Below, piece by piece: positions 1 to 6,747 of a stretch of DNA of 46,251 bases. The first letter of the stretch is position 1; the number at the start of each line of letters is the position of its first letter. Below the pieces are notes generated by a model. That model was not told where the DNA came from, did not search any database, and worked only from the letters and a program-made list of their open reading frames with translations. The stretch is from the NCBI GenBank assembly GCA_934777245.1, contig CAKVND010000013.1, positions 1-46,251 of the forward strand, given 5' to 3'. The translations under genes and the position numbers were made by a program. The stretch is from an uncultured Candidatus Melainabacteria bacterium. GTDB lineage: Bacteria; Cyanobacteriota; Vampirovibrionia; Gastranaerophilales; Gastranaerophilaceae.

Positions 1-638
1 ATTTCGCCTTGAGCAAATTCAACAGCTTCCATAATATCGTCTTCTGTAACGAATTTACAACCTGCTTCAACCATAATTACAGAATCGTGTGTACCTGCTA
101 CAACAATGTCTAAATCTGATTTATCAGCTTGTTGGTGAGTTGGGTTTGCAATAAGTTGACCGTCAACTTTTGAAACTCTTACAGCACCGATAGGGCCTTC
201 AAAAGGTGCGCCTGAAAGCATCAATGCGCAAGAAGCACCTAACATAGCTAATGTATCAGGTTGGTTTTGTTGGTCGTAGCTGAATAATTGAGCTACGATT
301 TGAATATCGTTTCTATATCCTTTTGGGAATAGAGGTCTGATTGGTCTATCAATTAAACGTGAAACAAGGATAGCTTTATCGCTTGCTTTACCTTCTGAAC
401 GGTTGTAACCGCCAGGGATACGTCCGATTGATGACATTCTTTCTTCATAATCAATAAGAAGTGGGAAAAAGTCTATCCCAACTCTAGGTTCTTTACTAAC
501 TACGCAGTGTACAAATAACATTGTGTCACCGCAACGAACAGTAACGCTTCCGTTAGTTGATTGAGCGTACTTACCTGTTTCAACAGTAACGGTTTTACCG
601 CCGATTTCTAATTGAAAACTTTTTGTTTCAGGTACCAT
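1..638 (-). CDS. pnp: Polyribonucleotide nucleotidyltransferase (PNPase), N-terminal part, cut by window edge
   Basis: PNPase degrades RNA 3'->5' by phosphorolysis and works in RNA turnover, often with RNase E. Only the first 212 residues are in the window; the rest lies beyond position 1. The visible part is the first RNase PH-like domain, with the family segments YEERMSSIGRIPGG and SRLIDRPIRPLFPKGYRND, and the LMLSGAPFEGPIGAVRV stretch. The ATG at 638 is preceded by a purine-rich AGAAAGAAGGA ribosome site. The first domain is structural and binds RNA; catalysis is mainly by the second domain, which cannot be seen. The family assignment is very secure. Confidence 0.96.
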   Translation of the reverse strand, partial: MVPETKSFQLEIGGKTVTVETGKYAQSTNGSVTVRCGDTMLFVHCVVSKEPRVGIDFFPLLIDYEERMSSIGRIPGGYNRSEGKASDKAILVSRLIDRPIRPLFPKGYRNDIQIVAQLFSYDQQNQPDTLAMLGASCALMLSGAPFEGPIGAVRVSKVDGQLIANPTHQQADKSDLDIVVAGTHDSVIMVEAGCKFVTEDDIMEAVEFAQGE

Positions 639-751
639 TTTTCCTTCTTTCTCCGGCTACTCGAAAGCCGAATGCTTCCATTAAGTTCTACTATTTTTTA
701 AATTTTTCCACGCTAATTATACAATAAACATGCAATTTTCGCAAAAAACGG

Positions 752-787
752 CAAAAAAATGGTGCGTCTTAAATCGCACCATTTTAT
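752..787 (-). terminator. Rho-independent terminator of the 168-aa gene
   Basis: An inverted repeat ATGGTGCG / CGCACCAT with an 8-nt loop sits immediately after the stop at 788. On the minus strand it is followed by a run of T (the A-run at 752-757 on plus). Confidence 0.8.
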
Positions 788-1294
788 TTAAACTTTCTCT
801 TGTGATATCGGTTGGATATCCAGTTTTGCAAAAGTTCTTGTTGCTTTTGCAAACTTATAACTTCCAGGTGGAGTAGTTGCTGATAAAGAGGCTGCAAAGC
901 CGGCTGATAAGCCTGCTACAATACCAGTTACTGTCGCTAAAATTGATTGTAAGGTAGATGCTTTTCTTGATAAAGCATAACCTATTCCTGCACCTGTAAT
1001 GCCTGCACCACTGACTATTAATCTGGATAAATTTCTGCGTTTTTTTATATCTTGTTCTGACGAATTCTCTGCAACATACTTTTGAATTTTTGGCGCAGTA
1101 TCCATGATATCTTTGTAAGCAGATTCAAATTTATCAGTATCAGCACCGGCAACACTCAAGCGTCCGGCTTCTTTTCCTTCTGAATCAATTACTCTATAAA
1201 TTGCTCTGCCATTTTCTGTTGCACCAATTCGCTGAATATTGCCGTAAGAGTTTTGCTTAAATCCTGTAATACCGACACTCATTCCATTCGTCAT
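788..1294 (-). CDS. Small membrane protein of unknown function
   Basis: This 168-aa protein is not recognised. The start chosen is the ATG at 1294, because AAGGTGA lies five bases before it; the same frame is open to a TTG at 1312, which has no ribosome site. Residues 1-90 are soluble and mixed alpha/beta. They are followed by a basic KKRR patch and a Gly/Ala/Ser-rich hydrophobic stretch with several GxxxG spacings (about residues 95-140), which looks like a hairpin of two membrane helices. The gene stands alone. It has its own terminator and a promoter of the GCAATT-17-TTTATA type that it shares with several other unrecognised genes here. Function unknown. Confidence 0.75.
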   Translation of the reverse strand: MTNGMSVGITGFKQNSYGNIQRIGATENGRAIYRVIDSEGKEAGRLSVAGADTDKFESAYKDIMDTAPKIQKYVAENSSEQDIKKRRNLSRLIVSGAGITGAGIGYALSRKASTLQSILATVTGIVAGLSAGFAASLSATTPPGSYKFAKATRTFAKLDIQPISQEKV

Positions 1295-1325
1295 AAAATC
1301 ACCTTCACACAATAATACCTATATT

Positions 1326-1354
1326 TATAAAGTAATCCAAAAAAAAATATTTGC
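1326..1354 (-). promoter_or_regulatory. Putative promoter, GCAAAT-17 bp-TTTATA type
   Basis: On the minus strand, GCAAAT (1354-1349) is followed after exactly 17 bp by TTTATA (1331-1326) within ACTTTATAAATATA. It lies about 30 bp before the ATG of the 168-aa gene. The same architecture precedes five other genes in this window. Confidence 0.55.
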
Positions 1355-1387
1355 TAGTTTGTGAAGCTTTGTAAACTTTAATTTTTG

Positions 1388-2716
1388 TTATTTACCAATA
1401 CAAAAATGGTCGAAAATATTATCCAAAATGTTATCTGTAATCAATTCGCCCGTAAGTTCATCTAAGCCTAAAATTGCGGATTTTACATCAATAGAAATCA
1501 AATCTTGTAGTTCATAAAGATTTGCTGCTAAAAGCGCTTGTTCTATCGCTGTTTTAGCTTTTTCTAAACATGCTTGTTGACGTGCATTCGTTACAAATTC
1601 CAAACCTTCCGGTTGAATATCACAAACTTTTTGTTTCAAAAGTTCTTTGAGTTCATTAACTCCTTCACCGGTTTTTGCAGAAATACAAAGCGCATTTTCA
1701 TCTTTTGCTAAATCTGCTTTATTAGCAATGAGAATATAATTTTTGTCTTTTAAAAGTTCTAAAACTTCCTTATCTTCTACATCTAAGCCTTTTGACGCAT
1801 CATAAACAAACAACACCAAATCCGCTTCATCTAAGGATTGTTTTGAATATTCGATACCAATCTTTTCAACTTTTGAAACTTCTTCATCTTCGCGAATTCC
1901 TGCGGTATCTACAAGAGTTACAGGTATTCCCAAATCAAGCGTTTCGCGCAAGACATCTCTTGTTGTTCCTGCAATATCCGTAACAATCGCTCTATCAAGG
2001 CTCAAAAGAGCATTAAACAAAGAAGATTTACCAACATTCGGCTTCCCAATAATGGCAACAGAAGCGCCTTGCCTAAAGATGTTTGAAGTTTTTGCACCTG
2101 CCAAAACTTGGTTAATCTTGACCAAAATATCTTCAAATTTTTCTATAAGATATGAATACTCAGGTTCTTTCACATCTTCCGGAAAATCAATGCCTGCTGT
2201 GATTCTAGACAATACTTTAAAAATCTCATTTCGAATTTCGTTAATACGTTCTTTTAAAACTCCGGACAAATTTTTCATTGAAACAGTCGCAAAATCAGCT
2301 GTTTTGGCGTGAATAATATCTGCGACAGATTCGGCTTGAGATAAATCCATTCTTTTATTTAAAAACGCGCGTTTTGTAAATTCGCCTTTTTCCGCCATAC
2401 GAGCGCCATTTTTAAGCACGAGATTTAAAATGCTCTTAACTACGTTAATTCCGCCATGGCATTGAATTTCAACGACATCTTCGCCCGTATAGCTATTTGG
2501 TGCAAAAAACGGAAGCACAATAACTTCGTCGATTTTTGTATCACCATCTTTTATCCAACCATGGTTAAAAGTACGCGGTTTAAAATTTGTGTTTGTAAAA
2601 ATTTTGTTTATGATTTCAAATGCTTTATCGCCTGAAATCCTTATAACGCCAACTCCGCCCATTCCAAGAGGGGTCGCCGGTGCTGTAATTGTGTCAAATT
2701 CTTCTATAATATTCAT
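1388..2716 (-). CDS. mnmE: tRNA modification GTPase MnmE (TrmE)
   Basis: MnmE works with MnmG to add the carboxymethylaminomethyl group at C5 of the wobble uridine of several tRNAs, using a formyl-folate-derived carbon. At 442 aa it is close to the usual 450. The N-terminal folate-binding domain carries the PLGMGGVGVIRISGD region (residues 16-30). The G domain shows GKPNVGKSS (224-232), the GTTR switch, DTAG (270-273) and NKAD (332-335). The C-terminus is CIGK, the CxGK cysteine motif needed for the modification. The ATG at 2716 has no Shine-Dalgarno; a TACAAT box ends 6 bp upstream, so the mRNA may be leaderless. mnmG is not in view. Confidence 0.96.
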   Translation of the reverse strand: MNIIEEFDTITAPATPLGMGGVGVIRISGDKAFEIINKIFTNTNFKPRTFNHGWIKDGDTKIDEVIVLPFFAPNSYTGEDVVEIQCHGGINVVKSILNLVLKNGARMAEKGEFTKRAFLNKRMDLSQAESVADIIHAKTADFATVSMKNLSGVLKERINEIRNEIFKVLSRITAGIDFPEDVKEPEYSYLIEKFEDILVKINQVLAGAKTSNIFRQGASVAIIGKPNVGKSSLFNALLSLDRAIVTDIAGTTRDVLRETLDLGIPVTLVDTAGIREDEEVSKVEKIGIEYSKQSLDEADLVLFVYDASKGLDVEDKEVLELLKDKNYILIANKADLAKDENALCISAKTGEGVNELKELLKQKVCDIQPEGLEFVTNARQQACLEKAKTAIEQALLAANLYELQDLISIDVKSAILGLDELTGELITDNILDNIFDHFCIGK

Positions 2717-2728
2717 AAATTAATTGTA
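2714..2728 (-). promoter_or_regulatory. Putative -10 box abutting the mnmE start (leaderless layout)
   Basis: On the minus strand TACAAT (2728-2723) is followed by TAATTT and then the ATG. No ribosome-binding sequence fits between them. The -35 region (TTATAT, 17 bp upstream) is weak. Confidence 0.45.
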
Positions 2729-2777
2729 CCGCAAAAATATTCGACATATAATAAATATGGCTGAGGAAAAGGAAGGA

Positions 2778-2896
2778 AAAGGAAATAACACCCTTTCCCT
2801 AACCCTCCCCCAAGTGAGGGGACTAAATACGTTAATTGAACATCTTTGCTTCCCTCCCTCGGGGGAGGGTGCCGAAGGCAGGAGAGGGTATTATTA
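2778..2896. repeat. CCCTCTCC-type palindromic interspersed repeat, short copy
   Basis: The element starts with ACACCCTTTCCCTAACCCTC and ends with GCCGAAGGCAGGAGAGGGTA, so its ends are inverted copies. It also has internal hairpins (CCCTCCCCCAAGTGAGGGG and CCCTCCCTCGGGGGAGGG). Related copies lie at 6340-6555 and 30368-30950. This copy ends 18 bp before the murF start and forms most of its leader. Confidence 0.75.
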
Positions 2897-2913
2897 AAAA
2901 AAAGAGAGTAAAC

Positions 2914-4209
2914 ATGAAAATAAAAGAACTAATTGAAGCAACAAACGCAAAAGTCATCAAACCGATTGACGAGAATTTGGATGTAAATATTTCGACTGAT
3001 ACGCGCACGATTAAAAACGGAGATTTTTATCTTCCTTTAAAAGGTGCATCTTTTGACGGTGAAAAGTTTATCCAACAAGCGCTAGATAAAGGTGCGGTTG
3101 GCTCGTTTTGCACTCAAGAGGGCGGAAATCTGCAAGTGGATAATACTTTGACTGCGTATTTGCAACTTGCAAACTATAGACGTAGAAAAATGAATTTTGA
3201 AGTTGTAGCAATTACAGGCAGTTCAGGCAAAACAACAACAAAAGAGCTTGTTGCATCTGTTCTAAGCGAAAAATTTAAGACCTTTAAAACTCCTTTAAAC
3301 CACAACAATGAAATCGGTTTTTGCCAAACTATTTTTGAAGCTCCTGATGATACAGAAGTCTTGGTTTTAGAAATGGGAATGCGCGGTTTGGGTGAAATTG
3401 AACTTTTATCTAAGTATTCCGAACCAGATATTACAATTATTTCAAACGTTGGAACAGCGCATATCGGGCGTTTAGGTTCTCGTGAAAATATCGCAAAGGC
3501 GAAATGTGAAATCGTTAAATTCCAACGTGGTAATATTTTTATCGCGCATGACGACGAATTAATTAAAAAAACGGTTGAATTTTCAGGCGAAAAGATTTTC
3601 TATTCAATAAAAGATGTTAAAATCTTAGAAAAATCTGCGCATTATTCTAAGTTTGAATACAAAAATGAAGTTTTCGAACTAAATGTTGGCGGAGATTATA
3701 ATATTGAGAATGCCCTTTCTGCAATCAATGCAGGACTTAAACTCGGGATGAGCTTTGATGAAATTAAAAGCGGGTTAAAAAAATATGCGCCGATTGAAAA
3801 GCGTTGGGAAGCAGTAAATGCCGGCGGATATGAAATAATAAACGATAGTTATAATGCAAATCCGGAATCTATGCGCGCTTTTGTAGACACAATTTTTGAA
3901 TTATATGATAAATATGTGCTTGTATTGGGTGATATGGGCGAACTTGGAGAAAACGAAGTACAATATCATAAAGAGCTTGGCGAATATATTAACAGCTATA
4001 AAAAACTTGCTCCAAGCACAGTTGTAATAACTATCGGAAGTTTATCAAAAAATATTTCAGATGCGATTGCTAAATGTCAAAGCATACATTTTGAAGAATT
4101 GGGCAGTGCAGTTGAATTTATAAAAACGAATATTAGCACAGATTACAAATTGTTCTTGAAAGCTTCGAGAAGTATGAAATTTGAAAAAATAATTGATTTA
4201 ATAAAATAA
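2914..4209 (+). CDS. murF: UDP-N-acetylmuramoyl-tripeptide--D-alanyl-D-alanine ligase
   Basis: MurF ligates D-Ala-D-Ala to UDP-MurNAc-tripeptide in the last cytoplasmic step of peptidoglycan precursor synthesis. The product is 431 aa, near the family norm of about 450. The Mur-ligase ATP loop TGSSGKTTTKE is at residues 101-111, the substrate-side NHNNEIGF segment follows, and the C-terminal ligase domain has NDSYNANPESM. The frame is open upstream to a TTG at 2836, but those 26 codons are the palindromic repeat; the ATG at 2914 after AAAGAGAG is the likely start. It stands alone, outside any mur cluster, and ends in a strong bidirectional terminator. Confidence 0.95.
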   Translation: MKIKELIEATNAKVIKPIDENLDVNISTDTRTIKNGDFYLPLKGASFDGEKFIQQALDKGAVGSFCTQEGGNLQVDNTLTAYLQLANYRRRKMNFEVVAITGSSGKTTTKELVASVLSEKFKTFKTPLNHNNEIGFCQTIFEAPDDTEVLVLEMGMRGLGEIELLSKYSEPDITIISNVGTAHIGRLGSRENIAKAKCEIVKFQRGNIFIAHDDELIKKTVEFSGEKIFYSIKDVKILEKSAHYSKFEYKNEVFELNVGGDYNIENALSAINAGLKLGMSFDEIKSGLKKYAPIEKRWEAVNAGGYEIINDSYNANPESMRAFVDTIFELYDKYVLVLGDMGELGENEVQYHKELGEYINSYKKLAPSTVVITIGSLSKNISDAIAKCQSIHFEELGSAVEFIKTNISTDYKLFLKASRSMKFEKIIDLIK

Positions 4210-4240
4210 ACAAAAGGAGCTTTTAAAGCTCCTTTTGTTT
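4208..4240. terminator. Bidirectional terminator between murF and the NTF2-like gene
   Basis: AAAAGGAGCTTT / AAAGCTCCTTTT forms a near-perfect hairpin flanked by A-rich and T-rich tracts, so it works on both strands between two convergent genes. Confidence 0.88.
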
Positions 4241-4709
4241 ATTTAGCATATTTCAAAAATGTTTGAACTTTTGTTTGCATCATTTCTTCTATAATAAGCC
4301 ATTTCCCGTTTGATTGTTTTTGTACAATCATATAAGTTTTTAGTTTATAGCTTTCGCCGGATGGTTGTCTTAAAGAAGATACTTTGTATTTATTGTTGCC
4401 AAGCGGAGTAACACTAATATTTGTATAGCTGTTTGTATAATGTTTTAACTTAGCGCCTGCTTGACCTAATTTCATTTGTCTAATATAAGTAGCGGTGTCT
4501 GTTGCAACATTTTGAGTCGTACCGTCCGGTTTTACAACTTGTCTGATAATTTTTGCATTTGGAGAATACATTTCAGTAATTGTCGGACTATATGTATTCG
4601 CAGCTCTAACATAGCTGTTAAAGAAATCTAAAGCAGCCTGTTTGTCATCAGCAAAAACAGACAATGTTATCATTAAAAGTGCTATTGTAGTTAATAATAT
4701 TTTTTTCAT
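4239..4709 (-). CDS. Secreted NTF2-like (SnoaL-type) protein of unknown role
   Basis: This 156-aa protein starts with a clear Sec signal peptide: MKK, a hydrophobic core ILLTTIALLMITLSVF, and a cut after A20. The mature part begins DDKQAALDFFNSYV and has the length and alternating helix/strand pattern of the NTF2-like cone fold (helical start, then amphipathic strands ending in a basic K-rich tail). It resembles small periplasmic proteins annotated as nuclear transport factor 2 or DUF4440-like. No catalytic residue can be assigned. The gene is monocistronic, with its own promoter of TTGACT-17-TATAAA form and the terminator shared with murF. The fold assignment is tentative; secretion is secure. 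Confidence 0.75.
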   Translation of the reverse strand: MKKILLTTIALLMITLSVFADDKQAALDFFNSYVRAANTYSPTITEMYSPNAKIIRQVVKPDGTTQNVATDTATYIRQMKLGQAGAKLKHYTNSYTNISVTPLGNNKYKVSSLRQPSGESYKLKTYMIVQKQSNGKWLIIEEMMQTKVQTFLKYAK

Positions 4710-4756
4710 GTCAACCTCTATTTATATAACGACTGTTGGTGTGTAATTGTTCATTT

Positions 4757-4785
4757 TTTATAAAGTGAATAGGTGAATAAGTCAA
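4757..4785 (-). promoter_or_regulatory. Sigma-70-type promoter of the secreted NTF2-like gene
   Basis: On the minus strand TTGACT (4785-4780), a 17-bp spacer and TATAAA (4762-4757) make a good housekeeping promoter. The spacer and -35 box lie inside a tandem repeat of TTATTCAC-like 8-9-mers. Confidence 0.7.
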
Positions 4786-4798
4786 TAAGTGAATAAGT
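4764..4798. repeat. Tandem 8-9-mer repeat overlapping a promoter
   Basis: Four imperfect copies of GTGAATAAG lie head to tail and cover the -35 box and spacer of the promoter just described. A second degenerate tandem array lies 70 bp away, next to lysC. Confidence 0.7.
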
Positions 4799-4866
4799 TC
4801 GTATTAAATATTTTCAATGTTGAACTTTGTTTACTATAGACAATAATTTAAATGAACTTAATGTCC

Positions 4867-4898
4867 TAAAGCCTTAACGCCTTAACGACTTAACGACA
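4867..4898. repeat. Tandem 9-mer repeat after lysC
   Basis: Three to four imperfect copies of a CTTAACGAC-like 9-mer start just 5 bp beyond the lysC stop codon. No hairpin is formed, so it is not a terminator. Confidence 0.65.
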
Positions 4899-4903
4899 TT
4901 CAA

Positions 4904-6175
4904 TCATTCTAAATCCGGCAAATCGCCTTTAACATCTGCAATTTCGTCGCAATCCAGGTGAAAAATCTTATGAAGTCCAACGACAGCTTTTTTCGCATCA
5001 TCTTCTGCAACAATGCAGCTAATTTTGATTTCACTTGTTGATATCATCTTAATATTAATACCTAAATCTGCTAAAGTTTTAAACATCGTAGCAGCTATAC
5101 CTGGGCGGTCAATCATGCCTGCACCAACAATTGAAACTTTAGCAATTTTATCGTCAACAAAAACGTTACTAAAATCTAATTCAGACTTAACTTTTTCAAC
5201 AATTTTTAATGTTTTATCTAAATCGCCTTTATCTATTGTGAATGCAATGTCATTAGTATTAAGAGCTTTTCTTGCGTAAGATTGAATAATCATATCTACA
5301 GATATGTTTTCTTTAGCAAGTCCGTTAAATAATACAGCTGCTGTTCCGGGGTTGTCTTTTACGTCGCAAACAACTACTCTTAATTGTGATAAATCTGACG
5401 CAACGCCAGTAACAGGTTTATGTAATTCCATTTCATCAACTCCTAATATCAAAGTTCCTAAATTATCTAATTTAAAAGTGCTTCTTACTCTTAAAGGCAC
5501 ACTGTATTGTTTTGCCGTTTCTACAGCTCTTGGATGAAGTACGTTTGCGCCAACTCTTGCAAGTTCTAACATTTCTTCGTAAGAAATTTCTTCTAATCTT
5601 GAAGCTGTTGGTACAACTCGAGGGTCTGTAGTGTAAACCCCTTCTACGTCTGTATAAATATCACATCGTTTTGCATTTAAAGCTCCGGCAAGAGCAACTG
5701 CAGAAGTATCTGAACCGCCACGTCCAAGGGTTGTAATTTCTAAATCATCAGTTACACCTTGGAAACCTGCTACAACAACAACTTCGCCTTTGTCTAAGTG
5801 TGCTTTAATTTTATCCGTTTTAATATTTATAATTCTAGCTTTAGAATGAACTTTTTCAGTCATAATTCCGACTTGAATAGCATTCATACTTACAGCAGGA
5901 CATCCTTGTGCTTGTAAAGCCATTGCTAATAGGGCAATAGAAACTCCTTCTCCGGTAGAAAGTAACATGTCCATTTCTCTTGAAGATGGATTATCAGAAA
6001 TTTCTTTGGCCATTTTTACAAGATAATCCGTTGTATGACCCATTGCAGAAACTACAACAACAATGTCATGCCCGAGTTCTTTTTCTCTAATAATAGCTTT
6101 TGCTACATTTTTAATTTTATCTGTGTCAGCGACAGAAGTGCCGCCGAATTTTTGAACAATAATATCTTTCATCAT
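4904..6175 (-). CDS. lysC: Aspartate kinase
   Basis: Aspartokinase phosphorylates L-aspartate, the entry step to lysine/diaminopimelate, threonine and methionine. The 423-aa length fits the monofunctional class. The kinase domain opens with KFGGTS (residues 9-14) and has the GRGGSDTSAVALA and FQGVTD segments. Two ACT domains fill about residues 265-423, the second with the DRPGIAATMFKTLADLGINI pattern that binds the feedback amino acid. Two adjacent ATGs (6175 and 6172) are possible; neither has a strong ribosome site. The gene stands alone, with a sigma-70-like promoter upstream. Nothing shows a lysine riboswitch in the short leader. Confidence 0.95.
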   Translation of the reverse strand: MMKDIIVQKFGGTSVADTDKIKNVAKAIIREKELGHDIVVVVSAMGHTTDYLVKMAKEISDNPSSREMDMLLSTGEGVSIALLAMALQAQGCPAVSMNAIQVGIMTEKVHSKARIINIKTDKIKAHLDKGEVVVVAGFQGVTDDLEITTLGRGGSDTSAVALAGALNAKRCDIYTDVEGVYTTDPRVVPTASRLEEISYEEMLELARVGANVLHPRAVETAKQYSVPLRVRSTFKLDNLGTLILGVDEMELHKPVTGVASDLSQLRVVVCDVKDNPGTAAVLFNGLAKENISVDMIIQSYARKALNTNDIAFTIDKGDLDKTLKIVEKVKSELDFSNVFVDDKIAKVSIVGAGMIDRPGIAATMFKTLADLGINIKMISTSEIKISCIVAEDDAKKAVVGLHKIFHLDCDEIADVKGDLPDLE

Positions 6176-6200
6176 TCGTACCTACAATATACTCGTAACT

Positions 6201-6229
6201 ATTATATATACAAATATGACGTTTGACAA
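6201..6229 (-). promoter_or_regulatory. Sigma-70-type promoter of lysC
   Basis: Minus-strand TTGTCA (6229-6224), 17 bp, TATAAT (6206-6201), about 25 bp upstream of the lysC start. Confidence 0.6.
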
Positions 6230-6339
6230 CAGAAAACTATATTTTTTCTTTAATAGATTCTAAAATTTTTTAGTTAGTAATTTGTATTCAGTATAAGTTG
6301 CCTTCCCTTCCTTGGAGGAGGGGAAGGACGATGGTGCAA

Positions 6340-6555
6340 ATAATACCCTCTTTCGCCTTCTTGTTTCCCTCTCCATGTCGAATTGAAAAAGGAGAGAGGG
6401 TAAACTTTGTTTGTTTGGATGTCTCAAGCGCAATTCTCTCCCTCTAAACGCGCATCTTACATCATCCCCTCCCCTGGGGGAGTTTTCTGCTTCACTTCTA
6501 AACTAGTAGTTGTGCTTACCAGTTTGGAAGTGTGGTGTAAAAGGGAGAGGGTTTT
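6340..6555. repeat. CCCTCTCC-type palindromic repeat, reversed and expanded copy
   Basis: This is the reverse complement of the units at 30368-30950: AATACCCTCTTTCGCC, then CCCTCTCCATGTCGAATTG, GGAGAGAGGG, CGCGCATCTTACATCATC and CCCCTCCCCTGGGGGAG in order. It carries an extra, unrelated stretch of about 60 bp (6489-6540) before the closing GGGAGAGGG. A related GGAGGAGGGGAAGG hairpin lies at 6305-6330. The 6176-6747 gap contains this repeat, the lysC promoter and the promoter of the next gene; no gene was seen in it. Confidence 0.72.
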
Positions 6556-6678
6556 ATTAACTGTTATTTATAAGTCAAAATATTTATAAAAAGCACACAG
6601 TCGTTAAAATATGGAATGCACAAAGGAAAATTTTACAAAAAAAGTGTTAAGTTTTGTAAAGAATTTCTTTTTATTTAG

Positions 6679-6707
6679 GCAATTTTTGTAATGCAAAATT
6701 CTTTATA
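6679..6707 (+). promoter_or_regulatory. Putative promoter, GCAATT-17 bp-TTTATA type
   Basis: GCAATT at 6679-6684 and TTTATA at 6702-6707 are 17 bp apart, inside GGCAATTTTT...TTCTTTATATATA. A TTTACAAA / TTTGTAAA inverted pair (6632-6639, 6653-6660) lies just upstream. Confidence 0.6.
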
Positions 6708-6747
6708 TATACAAGAGTATAAAAACGAGGGACAAAGGAGTATAATC

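Noticed and set aside
2836..2913. An N-terminal extension of MurF starting at a TTG
   Set aside because: The 26 codons are the palindromic repeat and the residues are not MurF-like. The ATG at 2914 has a ribosome site and fits the family.
6407..6589. A 60-codon open frame in the gap before the 815-aa gene
   Set aside because: It lies wholly in the reversed repeat copy and has no ribosome site.
6678..6695. A sigma-54 promoter (GG...GC) read from GGCAATTTTTGTAATGC
   Set aside because: The spacing and bases do not match TGGC-N8-TGC, and the five related promoters share only the GCAATT and TTTATA boxes.
6691..6747. An earlier ATG for the 815-aa protein
   Set aside because: It lies between the -35 and -10 boxes of the proposed promoter and has no ribosome site; the ATG at 6748 has AAAGGAG.
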